A stretch of DNA of 64,000 nt from assembly GCF_029867415.1 (NCBI RefSeq), contig NC_081185.1, positions 47,438,766 to 47,502,765 of the forward strand, read 5' to 3'. Shown here one piece after another: positions 13,094 through 25,519 of this stretch. Each line of letters begins with the position of its first letter. The first letter of the stretch is position 1. The stretch is from Vicia villosa (Eukaryota > Streptophyta > Magnoliopsida > Fabales > Fabaceae). The position numbers were made by a program, and so were the translations under genes. The notes below the pieces were generated by a model. It did no database searches. It was not told the origin of the DNA and was given only the letters and a program-made list of their open reading frames with translations.

Positions 13094-13762
13094 ATGAGAT
13101 CATCATCACTGATGGCTCCTGAGAACACAGCTGATGCTGAAAAAGAGGAATGTAGCATTGTTCATTTCCAGTATCCCAACAACAACAGTCATGTCATAAA
13201 AAAAATCTCCACAAGTCAAATTTATAAACAAACACCATTTTCAATATTCAATTTCCTCAAACCTGATAAAATTATAACACTCGAAGAAAAACTTTCTATC
13301 AGTAAATACAAACAAGTCTACTTGCTATCTAGAGACGACATAAGAAGTCATCGAAGTAAGTATAATTTTCTTCATATTGGGTTGGTACAATTTTCTATTG
13401 TTAATACATTAGTATTCAATGAAGGAACATTTAATGTGTCAATAAGTTTGAGAGATTCGAAATACCCGAAATATGAGGATTCAATCTTGGTACGTTTGGA
13501 ATCAGATTTTGGGCTGGGTGACGTAAAGTTTAATTGGTTTCCAAATTTCTTGTCATCTTTGTCTGATCTAGCAAATTCGAACGCCTTGGTTGTGACTATT
13601 CATGCTCCAAATTCTGTATTTTTAAAAGTTAAATACAGGGTGTGTTATAAATTAATGAAGAAATCTCTTAAAATTGGTTATCTATTTAAAAATCCTATGG
13701 TAGAAGTTAACACTGAGAAAGTAAATGTCGTTTTTCCTAATTCTAGTAATAATCAGAGTTGA
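13094..13762 (+). CDS. Endogenous 30K-superfamily movement-protein-like protein
   Basis: An uninterrupted 222-codon ORF and the only intact non-transposon gene seen. The middle and C-terminal parts resemble the 30K movement proteins of plant viruses, which bind nucleic acid and act at plasmodesmata: a beta-rich core with HIGLVQ (residues 94-99), the LRD motif (119-121) followed by DSIL (129-132), FPNF (149-152) and YRVCYKLM (181-188). Residues 1-50 are not conserved in the family, as far as I can judge. Homologues of this superfamily integrated in plant genomes are established. The ATG at 13094 follows a good 3' splice site by one base, which fits a spliced leader with a donor at 11509. No virus replicase, coat protein or reverse transcriptase gene lies beside it, so it is a lone gene. 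The virus family of origin cannot be told by eye. Whether it is expressed, or domesticated, is inference. Confidence 0.7.
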   Translation: MRSSSLMAPENTADAEKEECSIVHFQYPNNNSHVIKKISTSQIYKQTPFSIFNFLKPDKIITLEEKLSISKYKQVYLLSRDDIRSHRSKYNFLHIGLVQFSIVNTLVFNEGTFNVSISLRDSKYPKYEDSILVRLESDFGLGDVKFNWFPNFLSSLSDLANSNALVVTIHAPNSVFLKVKYRVCYKLMKKSLKIGYLFKNPMVEVNTEKVNVVFPNSSNNQS

Positions 13763-14478
13763 TTATATAGTCAGTGGATTCTGTTTGCTATGGTTGCTAA
13801 AAGTTTGAACTTGTGAAATGGAAAATAGTGAAGATGTATGCCAAATTTGTAATATTATAAGTGGTTTGTAATATGATTGGTAATTATGGTTTGGTTTCTG
13901 TGTATTTATTTTTGTAAATGATCTTATGTTCATTAGTTTGAATTTGTTGAACATTTAAATTATGTGTTAGAATTGGTTGTTTTGGTTGTCCGGAATTTCC
14001 ATTTCACATTTTAAAGAGAATAATACCAGTTATATACCATAAAACAATTTTTCATGACTTGTAAACCTGGTCACAATATTTTTATTCAAAATCTTAAGGC
14101 ATTTAAAATATAAATCATTTTTTATATATTTAGGATTAAATTCATTCATAATTGATGTAGGATTAATCAACAAAATTCTTAGGAGTCACAACTTCAACCA
14201 ACATCTTATGACACTTAAGTCTACTTGAAATCATTAGTCAAACACTGTCGTGACACCATATTTCATAAGAACTGATCTTGCACACTGAAATCCAAGTGAA
14301 ATTTTAAGACACGATATATGCTGTACTCGTCTACCTATAAAGGAGAAACGATAGTTCCTTGCGATCTTACAATTGCATTGTAGGTGATCTTTGATATCAA
14401 ATCTCTTAGCGTCATCTTGCACATAAGTAGATACGAGATGGGAGATTGTGATATCAACATTAGACACAAGACTTTGTT
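13763..14478. other. No gene recognised (3' flank of movement-protein-like gene)
   Basis: The T-rich stretch after the stop (13800-13960) could be the 3' untranslated region. A 77-codon minus-strand ORF at 14234-14467 has no family I recognise. The copia target duplication begins at 14479. Confidence 0.4.
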
Positions 14479-14483
14479 GAAGA

Positions 14484-15044
14484 TGTCGGTGATTTTAGTA
14501 TCATCAATGTATTTTGGTAGTAATGTGATTTACTATAGGCCAATGCAATTATGCGTTATGTTTGAAACGAGTTAGGGTAGTGCGGAGTGCACGCTCGTCG
14601 AGCCAAACGTGTAATTGAATACGAATAATAGAAACGGGGTTCCAAGGGGCGTAGCCCCTGGCGGGGTGCGGGGCAGCGCCCCGTCGGGGTCCAAGGGACA
14701 GAGCCCCAAACGGGGTGCGGGGCAGCGCACATAACCGTTTGAATAGTTGTACCCTTCCCCAACCGACATAACCGTTTTTCTAAAAAGTTGTACCTTTTCG
14801 GTTTCTGTTATTAATCTCCTATATAAGGAGTCATTTGGCCTCAATTTTTGTACACGAAAATTATACTTCCTCTCTACATTCCTGATCTGTTTCTCTATTG
14901 TCAGAAACAGATTGTTCTTCGAGAATTATCCCCGCAAAGATTTCGTGAACCCAGACAAGAATATGGTCGAAATACTTTGTTCAGAAAGTGAACAAAAACG
15001 ATTCTTCTAAGTTATCCAGGATTATCATACCCGAATTTCTAACA
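14484..15044 (+). repeat. 5' LTR of the copia element
   Basis: TG...CA ends. It contains a GC-rich block of repeated G and C runs at 14645-14728, then a plant core promoter (TATATAAGG, about 14819-14827) before the leader-like 'cctcaatttttgtacac'. Short ORFs here are spurious. Confidence 0.9.
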
Positions 15045-15102
15045 AACGAACAAAGTATTCTTTCTGATAATCATGGTTTGAGGAGGAAGCACAGTCAAGG
15101 AG

Positions 15103-18100
15103 ATGACTAAAAGTTTCGGAAAATTGGACAAGTTTCAAGGACAAGACTTCAGGCGTTGGCAGAAGAAGATGCATTTCATGTTGACAACGTTGAAGGTGGT
15201 GCACGTCCTGTCTACACCGATTCCAGAACTTGAGGAGGATGACACGGTTGAAAATCTGTGACGCCGATCAAAGTGGGAGAACGACGACTACATATGCAGA
15301 GGGCACATTCTTAACGGTATGTCTGATCCCTTATTTGATATTTACCAAAACGTGGAATCTGCAAAGGAATTGTGGGATTGTCTTGAAGCCAAGTACATGG
15401 CAGAGGACTCATCCAGTAAAAAGTTCCTGGTGACCGATTTCAACAATTACAAAATGGTTGAATCGAGGTCTGTCATGGAACAATTCAATGAACTCCTCCG
15501 AATCCTTGGACAGTTCACACAACATGGATTGAAGATGGATGAAACAATATCTGTCTCAAGCATCATAGACAAGTTGCCTCCTTCATGGAAGGATTTCAAA
15601 CACAATCTGAAACATGGAAAAGACGAACTGTCTTTGATCCAACTTGGAAGTTACTTGCGCATAGAGGAATCTCTACGAGCGCATGAGGATAACAAAGGAA
15701 AAGGCAAAGAAATTGTTGGACCCTAGGTTAATATGATCGAAGAGGGTGGTAAGAACGATAAGAACAAAAACAAAGGAAAGAAGCGTGCTTTCAATAACAA
15801 AAAGGGCAATTTCGGTGATAACATGAAACTGAAACTAGAATGCTGGAAGTGTGGCAGAATAGGCCACTTCAAGAAGGATTTTCGTTTCGACAAAAAGCAC
15901 GACAACGCGAACGCAAGTGGTTCAGGAAAGGGGTCTAAGGACCAATCCGAAAACCAAGGTCATAAATCAATTTGTGATTTGAATAGTTTGATTAAACATT
16001 CGGTTTCACTAACTTCTGAGGCATTTTATGTGCAGGATGATGTTATCGCGTGGTGGATGGATTCTGGCGCCACAACACATGTTTGCAAGGATCGTTTCTG
16101 GTTCAAGACTTTTATTCCAGTGGAAGATGGTTATGTTCTATACATGGGAGATGATCACTTTGCTCCCGTTGAAGGCAAAGGAAACGTGGTGCTAGAATTC
16201 AATTCTGGAAAGACTATTTCTTTGTTTAATGTATTGTATGTTCCTAAGTTATGGAAGAATTTAATTTCTGGTCCTGTATTGAATAAGCTTGGATACAAGC
16301 AAGTGTGTGAATCCGATAAATATGTTTTATCGAAGTCTGGTGTGTTTGTAGGATTTGGATATTATACTAATGGAATGTTTATGATGAATTTGAATGGAGT
16401 TCCTAATGATTCTGGTTCTGTATTTATGTCTTCTACGAATGTTATCAATTTTTCGTTATGGCATGCTCGTTTAGGACATGTACATTATAAAAGAATGCAT
16501 GAAATGTCTAAAGACGATTTAATTCCTGTTTTTAATGAAAATAACAAAAAGTGTAAAACTTGCATGTTAACAAATATCACTAGGCAACCTTTTAAAAGTA
16601 TAACAAGGAAATCTGTCACTCTTGAGTTAATACATAGTGATTTATGTGATTTGCATGCTACTCCATCATTAGGGAATAAAAAATATTTTGTCACTTTCAT
16701 TTATGATGCATCTAGATTCTGCTATTTTTATTTGTTGCACGCTAAGGACGAAGCCTTAGATAAATTCAAAATTTATAAACTGAAGTTGAAGTGCAACTGA
16801 ATGTGCTGATTAAAACATTACGTACCGATAGAGGTGGTGAATATTATGATCCTATATTTTTCCAATCCGTAGGAATCATTCATGAGACTACGATACCTTA
16901 TACACCTCAACAAAATGGTGTGGGTGAAAGGAAAAATATTGTTCTTAAGGAAATGGTAAATGCCATGTTATCTTACTCTGGTTTGAGTGAAGGGTTTTGG
17001 GGAGAAGATATGTTAACGGCTTGTTATTTGTTAAATAGGGTTCCTAATAAAAGGAACAAGACTACCCCATATGAACTTTGGTATAAGAAAAGACCCAACT
17101 TAACATTTCTACGTGTTTGGGGTTGTAGGGCCGTCCGTGGTTAGACTCCCGGACCCAAAAAGGAAAACTTTGGGCGAAAAGGGTGTAGCTTGCATCTTTG
17201 TTGGATATGCTGAACACTCCAAGGCATATAGGTTTTATGTTATAGAACCTAATGACTCGATTTCTATTAACACAATTATAGAATCAAGAGATGCCATATT
17301 TGATGAGAATTGTTTCTCTTCTATACCTAGACCAAAGATATTTATACCTAATTCAGATGAATCTCTAAGGGATGATCATTCAAATGATGTGCCAAGTGAG
17401 ACACTTGAACCCCGTAGGAGCAAAAGAGCTAGAAAATCTAGATCTTATGGATCTGATTTTCAACTATATTTAGTTGAGGGATCAAAGGATCAGATTGAAA
17501 CTCAATACTATTATTGCTATAGTATAGAGGAGGATCCAAGAACGTATGATGAAGCTGTGAAGTCTCGAGATTCTGTTTTTTGGAAAGAAGCAATTGATGA
17601 AGAGATTGGTTCTATCATGGAAAATAATACTTGGGTATTATCTGATTTACCACCAGGCTGCAAACCATTGGGTTGCAAATGGATCTTCAAAAAGAAGATG
17701 AAAGTCGATGGTACAATTGACAAGTTTAAAGCTAGATTAGTTATCCAAGGCTTCAGACAAAAAGAAGGGATTGATTATTTCGATACATATGCTCCAGTTG
17801 CCCGTATCACTACTATTAGATTGTTGATTGCCTTGGCGGCTATTCATAATCTAGTAATTCATCAAATGGATGTCAAAACAGCATTACTGAAGGGTGATTT
17901 GGAAGAAGAAGTTTATATGAAGCAACCTGAAGGATTTGTAATGCCTGGTAATGAGCATAAAGTGTGTAAGCTAGTTAAGTCGTTGTATGGGCTGAAACAA
18001 GCTCAGAAGCAGTGGCATCAAAAGTTTGATGAGGTTGTTTTATCTAATGGTTTCATTCTAAACCAAGCTGACAAATGTGTATATAGCAAATTTGATACAT

Positions 18101-19074
18101 CTGGTAAAGGAGTTTTCATTTGTCTATATGTTGATGACATGTTGATCTTTGGCACCGACCAAAATCAAGTTGATAAAACAAAGAATTTCTTGTCATCAAA
18201 GTTCTCCATGAAGGATATGAGAGAAGCGGGCGTTATTCTTGGTATTAAGATTAAACGGGAGAATAAGGGGATTGTAATTACGCAATCTCATTACATTGAG
18301 AAAATACTCAAGAAGTTCAATTATGAAATTTTTTCTCCAGTAAGTACTCCCATGGATCCGGGAGAAAAGCTTATGCCAAATACAGGTAAACCTATGGATC
18401 AACTCGAATACTCAAGAGCTATAGGCTCTATGATGTATGCTATGATTAGCACTAGACCGGATATTGCTTATGCGGTTGGAAAGTTGAGCAGATTTACTAG
18501 TAATCCTAGTAGACATCATTGGCATGCGATAACTAGGGTATTCAAGTACTTAAAGGGTACTATGAATTATGGATTGTCATATATGGGATTTCCTTCGGTG
18601 TTAGAGGGTTATTCGGATGCTAGTTGGATAAATAATGTTGAAGATTCATCCTCTACAAGTGGATGGGTGTTCTTGCTTGGGGGAGGTGCCATCTCTTGAG
18701 CTTCCAAGAAGCAAACATGTATAACTAGTTCCACAATGGAATCTGAGTTTGTAGCATTAGCTGCTGCTGGTAAAGAAGCAGAATGGCTAAGGAACTTGGT
18801 ATATGAGATTCCGATATTGCCTAAACCGATATCATCAATATCTATCTGTTGTGATAGTAGTGCCACACTGGCTAAAGCATATAGTTAAATATACAATGGA
18901 AATTCTAGACATTTGGGTATTAGACATAGTATGATTAGGGAATTAATCATGAATGGGGTGATATCTATTGAGTTTGTTCGGTCGCAACAAAACTTAGCTG
19001 ACCACTTGACGAAGGGGTTAGCTAGAGACATAGTGAAGAAGTCGGTAATTGGGATGGGATTAAAGTCCATTTAA
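15103..19074 (+). pseudogene. gag-pol: Ty1/copia gag-pol polyprotein, decayed
   Basis: Starts at ATG 15103 (MTKSFGKLDKFQ) and would encode gag, protease, integrase, reverse transcriptase and RNase H. Gag carries a CCHC knuckle (CWKCGRIGHFKKDF, about 15841) whose last Cys is Phe. The protease motif is DSGATTH (about 16063). Integrase shows the HHCC zinc region (HARLGH...CKTC) and TDRGGEY. Reverse transcriptase shows DVKTALLKGD and YVDDM (about 18130). RNase H shows SDASW and ends HLTKGLARD. Breaks: in-frame TGA at 15259 and TAG at 15724, frameshifts near 16790 and 17130, TGA at 18697 replacing a Trp codon, and TAA near 18886. It cannot make its own enzymes. Confidence 0.92.
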
Positions 19075-19502
19075 ATCTATTAGCTATGGTATACCCAGTT
19101 CCCTTCTAATACAACGTTAGAAGCAGATTCAATGTGGAAAGATCATAATTAAAGATTGGAGCAATTGTGTTTATCTTCCCAAGGTATGTGCTCAGACCTG
19201 CAAGTGATGGCTAGGTTGAAATATATCTTCTTAATGGTTCTTTTGAAAAATTGCAAATGCAGGTGCAAGATTAAAAGGATCACCTATGTGAGCATGAAGT
19301 TTTGCCGCTTCAAGAAGCTTGAACTTGGCTTCCTATATGCTTATTAATGGATAAGGACACATGGCTTGTAAAGTGTCAAGTATGAATAGTAGAGTATTGT
19401 AAGAAACATATGTGTACTATATCTTCAGATATTCAAATGGATTGACGGGTTCAATCATTGTGACACCCCGATTTTCGAGTATTTGGAATGTGTATTTGTA
19501 CT

Positions 19503-22500
19503 TGTCATACCCCAAAATTTGCCCTCCTATATTCAATCAAAGGTTCCTCATTTCATCTTCAATAACTCAAGGCTCAAGGGTTCTTCTCAGGTCACTCTCT
19601 CCTAAACAAAGATCTCCAAAGCTAGGGATTGCACTTTATCAAAGGATTTTGAATTTCTAAGGCCTCAAATGGATCTCAAGATGTCTCATATGTCCCAATG
19701 TATCTCCATGACAATTATTAAGCTTTAATCCCAAGGATTTCCCACTCAATGGCTCAGACGACCAATAATCGACTGTGTTGACCTAAAAGTCAACTATAGT
19801 CAAAATACAGTCAAACTTCAAGATTTTTTGTCAACATCAAGTATGTGAGGTCATATCCATCATTTGATCAAAGGGTTGATCATGATCCATTAATAAAAAC
19901 TCAGAGATGAACAAATGCAAAGGTTCAAATTAGGGTTTTTCATAGGAAAAGTCAACTCAACTTTGACTGGCCATAACTTCTACATGGAGTATCATAAATT
20001 CCTCACTCAAAGCCTATTCTGAAGGATATTTGATTCTCTACAACTTTGTCTCTCACAAGCCAGGGCCAGAAAGGCTTCATTTGAGAGATATAGTCCAATA
20101 CATTATAGGTCCTCCACAAAGGTCAACAAAAACGCCTTTTGGGTCGAAGCTCATAATTTGAGCATGGAAGCATCAATTGAGATGAAACTAAAAAGGTCAT
20201 TTAGGGGACTCTTTTAGCTTTCTAAAAAAGTCCTAGAATGCATTCCTACGATTAAAATTGAGAGAGATGTGCATGGTTGAAGTTAGGCGATTTTCAAGAT
20301 ATGCATGGAACCCTAATTGACCAAAATTTGGTTCTTATACTTATGGGCCTAATATTTGCACTCCAAATATGACCATGGCCCATAAAAAGACTCTTAAACC
20401 TTTTATTCTATTTTTATTATATTTATTTATATTTATTTGAATTTTAATCAATTAAAAGGCAAATAAATTAAGTAAAAATATAAAACAAATGGATGAAGGT
20501 ATATGGCTTTGGTCTTGATCAAGTAAAAATCCAAGAGAGGTCCATTTATCCAATATAATTATACTTGTGATATTATTTGATTTTATTCATTTAATTTCAA
20601 ATAAAAATTAAATAAAATCATAAAATAACTATATAAAGATCATTTCTTTTCTATTAATTCAAATCAAATCTAAAAATGATCCAAGGGCCAAGATTTAATG
20701 GAAAATATGCATGGAATAGAATTCTTTCAAAATTAGAAAGATTTTATACAAAATCTTTCTTCAAATTTCATGATTAATGATTTAGTGATTTTTTCTCTAG
20801 AGTTATAACCCTAATGCTATCATATATATACTCTGAAAAATACCACAAGAGGGGGGGAGGAAAAGATGTGAGGATACTAGGGTATTACAAATCACAAAGA
20901 ATAGCACATAAGTGAAAATTTCGTGTGCCTCTTTTTGGGAATCCTCAAGCAGTTTTAAGCCCTCAAATAATCTCCTGAGGTCCTCAAAACTCATTCCAGT
21001 CTAAAAGCCAGGTTCAATCGTTCTTAGAAAGCACCTTTCATGAGCCATACTTGCATCATATTCTTGGTTGTCGAATATTGATTTTAATTGTGTTTTAATT
21101 CAAACTAACGGTGCTAACATGATTTTGAGATATAATAGGACAGGTTTTACCCATCGCATGAAGCTCTTGACGTGCCAATACCGATTCACCATAGTTAGGG
21201 CATCAAGGTCCTATGCGTTCGTTTTCATGGCTACGATGGTTTTCAGTCAAAACTAGCGTCACCATTGAATTCAGGGGCCTCGTTTTAGGGGGTCTGGGCA
21301 TCACCTTTACACAGTTAACGCGTTATGTTTGAGTTTTGAAAATGTCGATAAAACGAAGGTTAATCCGCAGGAAATTCCGCGGATAAATCCGCAGCAAATT
21401 CCGCAAGGCTGGAGGTAGGAGATGATGAGGTGGATGCTGACCTTTGACCATCTGCGTGTCTATGCATGATTCGCCAGTCAAAAATAATGGATTCTCTCTC
21501 CTTCTTTAATTGGCAGCGTGGGGATACTGTGGGGCCCGCGTTTGACTTCAACCCACAACCAGGTTTTTATTATTTATTAATTTCATGTGATTCCATTAAC
21601 AGAAAAACAATTGCAGCGTGGTGGTGGGAGCAAATATTGGTAAGCTAATGCTGCTGGGATCGATCCTGGCAAAAGACATATTTTTATTGTGCTTTACAAA
21701 CCTAGCGAATCCAGTGCATGCTATACCATGTGCTTCTACGATGCACCCCCACGCACCTGCAGGCAGCCACCCTTGGATCTCCAATAATTCTAATCTAACG
21801 TACACCAAGCTGAAGGTTCATCATGCACCCTCAAGACTTCAATGTACAGGATTAAAACCAGGTTTCTATAAAGTTTTTTTTTTTATTTATTCACTTGTTT
21901 CTATTTATTTGTTATTTAGATTGGGTGATAATTATTTACATTTAATTTAATTAATGTATCTAATTAGGTTTAGAATAATAAAACTAGAATTAGGGTTAGG
22001 ATATAATATTTTTCCCGATTATTCTATTTTCTCGATTAATTTATTTAAGCATATTTAATTATAAAAATCACAACTACCCTATAAATCCTTAATAGATATT
22101 AGGGTTTGCCCAATCCCACCGGCCATTTGGCCAAGGATATTAGGATTTAATTTATTATTCGTTCCGACTAAATCAATTAGTTGCAATGGTTAATAATCGA
22201 TTAATTTACTTAATCAAATCCTATAAATTAAAACAATTATATTTTGCTAAATGGTTTTAACCAAATCTATTGGTTACGATGATTAGCAATTTCTCTCTAT
22301 CAAATTTGTTATTATTCGTAATCAAATCCATTGATTATGAGGAATAACAATGAAATTAAATAACTAAAATACGCACATTTGCTATTCGTGATAATCGAAT
22401 CTATCGATTATAGTGGTTAGCAATCCTCCCTTTAATCCGTTAGTCATGGTAATCAAACCTATTGATTATCGCAACTGATGGTAATAAATTAAAAACTAGG

Positions 22501-22993
22501 GTTGTACGCCCAAATCTTAAAACACACTAAACCACGATACTACGGATTTTCATCCCTTCAACTGCGATTTTTCAAATCACAACTTCTAAAACTACGATAG
22601 GCTACTCAAAAGCCTTCAAACCATACCAAATCAAATTCTAATCCTAAGGGCGTACAACCCTCCCCCGAACTACGTAGACTCTGATCCTCCATAAGGAGGT
22701 ACGTAGGCACTTGGCAACAAGGCGAGTCCCCTTCCCTCTAAATCTCAATTTTTCCGTTTCATTTTTCTTAATTATTTAACCCTCGAAAGCATAAACCTTA
22801 CCTTAATACTCTTAGCCATAAAACTGTTGACCTTAGATTCAAAGCCTTAGGAAAGGGTTGAGGGTGCCTAACACCTTCCCTCAACCTGATTATAATAACT
22901 TACCCTGAATCTCTAAACTGCGTAGGGTTTCCTATTCGCCCTTCAGAATAGGTGGCGACTCTAAACACCATAATTTTTAGGCAGGTTGCTACA
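19503..22993 (+). mobile_element. Ogre-type solo LTR in copia 3' UTR
   Basis: Begins TGTCATACCCCAAAATTT, ends GCAGGTTGCTACA, and is flanked by GTACT at 19498-19502 and 22994-22998. The first 600 bp resemble the 5' end of the Ogre LTR at 8357 (shared CAAGGCTCAA and CTCTCTCCTAAACAA stretches). Near the 3' end are the family marks 'agggtgcctaacaccttccctc' and 'ggtggcgactct'. No internal domain, primer site or second LTR is present: it is a 3491-bp solo LTR left by LTR-LTR recombination. Confidence 0.92.
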
Positions 22994-23095
22994 GTACTAA
23001 GATGAAAATTCAATCGCAAGACATTTTCGTCTAAGCATTTATTTGATCGTTATACCTGTAATTAAATCAAGGATTATACTAAAATAGGGGGAGTT

Positions 23096-23655
23096 TGTTG
23101 GTGATTTTAGTATCATCAATGTATTTTGGTAGTAATGTGATTTACTATAGGCCAATGCAATTATGCGTTAAGTTTGAAACGAGTTAGGGTAGTGCGGAGT
23201 GCACGCTCGTCGAGCCAAACGTGTAATTGAATACGAATAATAGAAACGGGGTTCCAAGGGGCGTAGCCCCTGGTGGGGTGCGGGGCAGCGCCCCGTCGGC
23301 GTCCAAGGGGCAGAGCCCCTGGCGGGGTGCGGGGCAGTGCACATAACCGTTTGAATAGTTGTACCCTTTCCCAACCGACATAACCGTTTTTCTGAAAAGT
23401 TGTACCTTTTCGGTTTCTGTTATTAATCTCCTATATAAGGAGTCATTTGGCCTCAATTTTTGTACACAAAAATTATACTTCCTCTCTACATTCCTGATCT
23501 GTTCTTTATGGTCAGAAACAGATTGTTCTTCGAGAATTATCCCCGCAAAGATTTCGTGAACCCATACAAGAATAGGGTCGAAATACTTTGTTCGGAAAGT
23601 GAGCAAACACGATTCTTCGAAGTTATCCAGGATTATCATACCCGAATTTCTAACA
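23096..23655 (+). repeat. 3' LTR of the copia element
   Basis: Preceded by the purine tract ending 23095; ends TTTCTAACA, then GAAGA. The GC-rich block is at 23257-23340 and the TATATAAGG box near 23431-23440. Confidence 0.9.
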
Positions 23656-24389
23656 GAAGAATCGTTGGAGAAGATGGCAATATCGTACAACAACATGGTG
23701 ACGACTGAAATAGATGAGAAGATGGAAGAAGAGAATCAAAGAACACAACAAGAATCAAAGGATTAAGAAGAAGAAGAGTTAAAGATTAAAAAAAGGAAGT
23801 ATAGGGAGTATGAATGTCTTGTACATAGTGGCCCTTGGATTATCTACGACCACTACCTTTCACTTAGACTTTGTTTGCAAGTTTGGAGGGGAAGGGAGGG
23901 GAGGACTTTGGAAAATAGGAAGAATTGAGAAAAAAATAGAAAGATTTTGTGTATGAAGGTTTTGGAGGGTTTGATTTTATTAATAACACCAAAAACCCCC
24001 TAAAATGGGAGAACTCAAAAATTGTATTGAAGGAGGGTTTTGGAGGGTTTACAGAAAATTTTCAAATATCTTTTAGGTTGTTATTGATAACACGATTTTA
24101 TATCGTATATTTAGCTTAAAATCCATAGATATTTATAGCATTTTCCGTTTATTATGTTAATTTATTATGATATTACGCGAGTATTTGCTTTGTTTGAGGT
24201 TTTACACTCTAATTACGACTATTTGCGAAAAGGAAAGAAAATGGAGCTTAAATGACCAATATTTATGCCTAAAAGATGAAAAAGGGTGCTGAAGTGAGAA
24301 GGAGGTGCAATTAGGACCCAAAGGCCCAAAGGAGACGAACCAGCCCAATGAAAGATCAAATGTGCGTGGCCCAAACCACACAAGCTAGT

Positions 24390-24533
24390 GGAGACGCACG
24401 TCTCCAACGTTCCAAAGGCCACCTCAGCAAAAGGAGACGCACGTCTCCAAGCCTTCCTACATCTTCTCCACTTGAGACGCACGTCTCAAGTCAGTCAAGG
24501 CTGCTTCCTGAAGAAACGGAGACGCACGTCTCC
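24390..24533. promoter_or_regulatory. Array of four palindromes GGAGACGCACGTCTCC upstream of the TATA box
   Basis: Copies at 24390-24405, 24433-24448, 24473-24488 (TGAGACGCACGTCTCA variant, palindrome kept) and 24518-24533. Start-to-start spacing is 43, 40 and 45 bp, about four helical turns. Each is a pair of 7-bp arms around CA and contains ACGT. They lie about 55-200 bp upstream of the LTR TATA box, as an enhancer array would. Function is inferred from position. Confidence 0.7.
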
Positions 24534-24587
24534 ACACCCAGTCTGCAAAGTCCCCACTTTTCACGCAACGTCACAACAGAACCTGCC

Positions 24588-24598
24588 CTATAAATAGA
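24588..24598 (+). promoter_or_regulatory. LTR TATA box
   Basis: CTATAAATAGA, a consensus plant TATA box, 500 bp into the LTR and followed by T-rich leader sequence. Confidence 0.7.
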
Positions 24599-25136
24599 GC
24601 TTGCTATCTCACTTTCTAGGAGTCCGATTTCCTGCCAACGAAGTGCTGCCGAAATTGTACCGCGAACCGTATTTCTTTATTTTGCTTTCATTCAAACACT
24701 TATTTTCTCACAACGATTTCTACACTGGAAATTGTTGTGAACTTTTTATAGATCTAGCCTTACGTTAGATTTATCGCTTTTATTTCCTTGTTTTATTTAC
24801 TGCCATTTCCAAGAACGATCCAGCCAACCTGTGGTGGAAGTTCAGTACTTGAAGATCCAATTACCATTTATTTAATTCAGGTTTTTATTTTACCGCCTTT
24901 ATTTATATTTATTTGCATGATATATTGTATGCCATTTACTATGCCTATTGTTATGAACCGAACCGATTTATGCATGTTTAACCATATTAATATGTCTGGC
25001 TAAATTATTAAGGTATCGGTATGTAAAGTAAGTTAACCGTAGGGATCCGAAATAAATTGGCTTAATTATGTTTTATTAACTATCACTTGTTTTTGGTCTG
25101 TATGTCTAATTTAATTAGTAAGTCTTAATACCAATA

Positions 25137-25519
25137 GAGCGAAAGTTTGAGGGGTTAAGACGGTCAAAGGTTAAAATCAATAGAGCGAAAGTTTGAGATC
25201 TTTAACTGGATAGTAGACATAGGACATTAGTTTTAAGGATGGCGAAAGCGTATTAAAACTAATTAGAACTTATTTATTTTCAAAAATTGTTTTTACACCC
25301 GAACGGGATGGCGAAAGCGTATGTTAGGGATATTAGCATGTTCCGAGTCAACAGAGCGAAAGTTTGAGATTAGGAGATTTAAATAGATAACAACTTCATA
25401 AAACGGGCATTTTATTAATTACGTTGTTTCCAAAAAGTTTTTCTAAAATCTAATGGGATGGCGAAAGCGTACATTAGGATTAGGACAGTAATCTAAATCA
25501 ACAGAGCGAAAGTTTGAGA
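25137..25519 (+). repeat. Interspersed array of two short motifs in LTR U5
   Basis: Motif A, AGAGCGAAAGTTTGAG, occurs four times (about 25136, 25182, 25353, 25503), and motif B, GGATGGCGAAAGCGTA, three times (about 25237, 25306, 25456), in the order A A B B A B A. Both share GCGAAAG. The sequence between copies is not conserved, so this is not a simple tandem repeat. Confidence 0.8.

Larger units (their letters stand above)
14484..23655 (+). mobile_element. Ty1/copia retrotransposon with nested solo LTR
   Basis: Two LTRs of about 560 bp (14484-15044 and 23096-23655) start TGT(C/T)GGTGATTTTAG and end TTTCTAACA. GAAGA is duplicated at 14479-14483 and 23656-23660. Integrase precedes reverse transcriptase, which makes it Ty1/copia. 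A purine tract (AAAATAGGGGGAG) sits before the 3' LTR. No standard initiator-Met primer site follows the 5' LTR, so that end may be altered. Removing the 3.49 kb solo LTR leaves about 5.7 kb, a normal length. The LTRs differ at about 22 sites by hand count (about 4%), so the insertion is not recent. Confidence 0.92.

Noticed and set aside
13094..13762. A complete endogenous virus around the movement-protein-like ORF
   Set aside because: No replicase, coat protein, protease or reverse transcriptase of viral type lies next to it; the copia downstream is a separate insertion with its own target duplication.
14234..14467. 77-codon minus-strand ORF
   Set aside because: No recognised family, no regulatory context and no second exon found.
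14556..14844. Pro/Arg-rich ORFs in the copia LTR
   Set aside because: They come from the GC-rich LTR block, recur in the other LTR with changed frame, and have no domain.
24219..24597. Short ORFs over the palindrome array (peptides with repeated ETHVS-like or DARLQ words)
   Set aside because: They arise because the repeated palindrome is read in different frames; the region is LTR promoter sequence.
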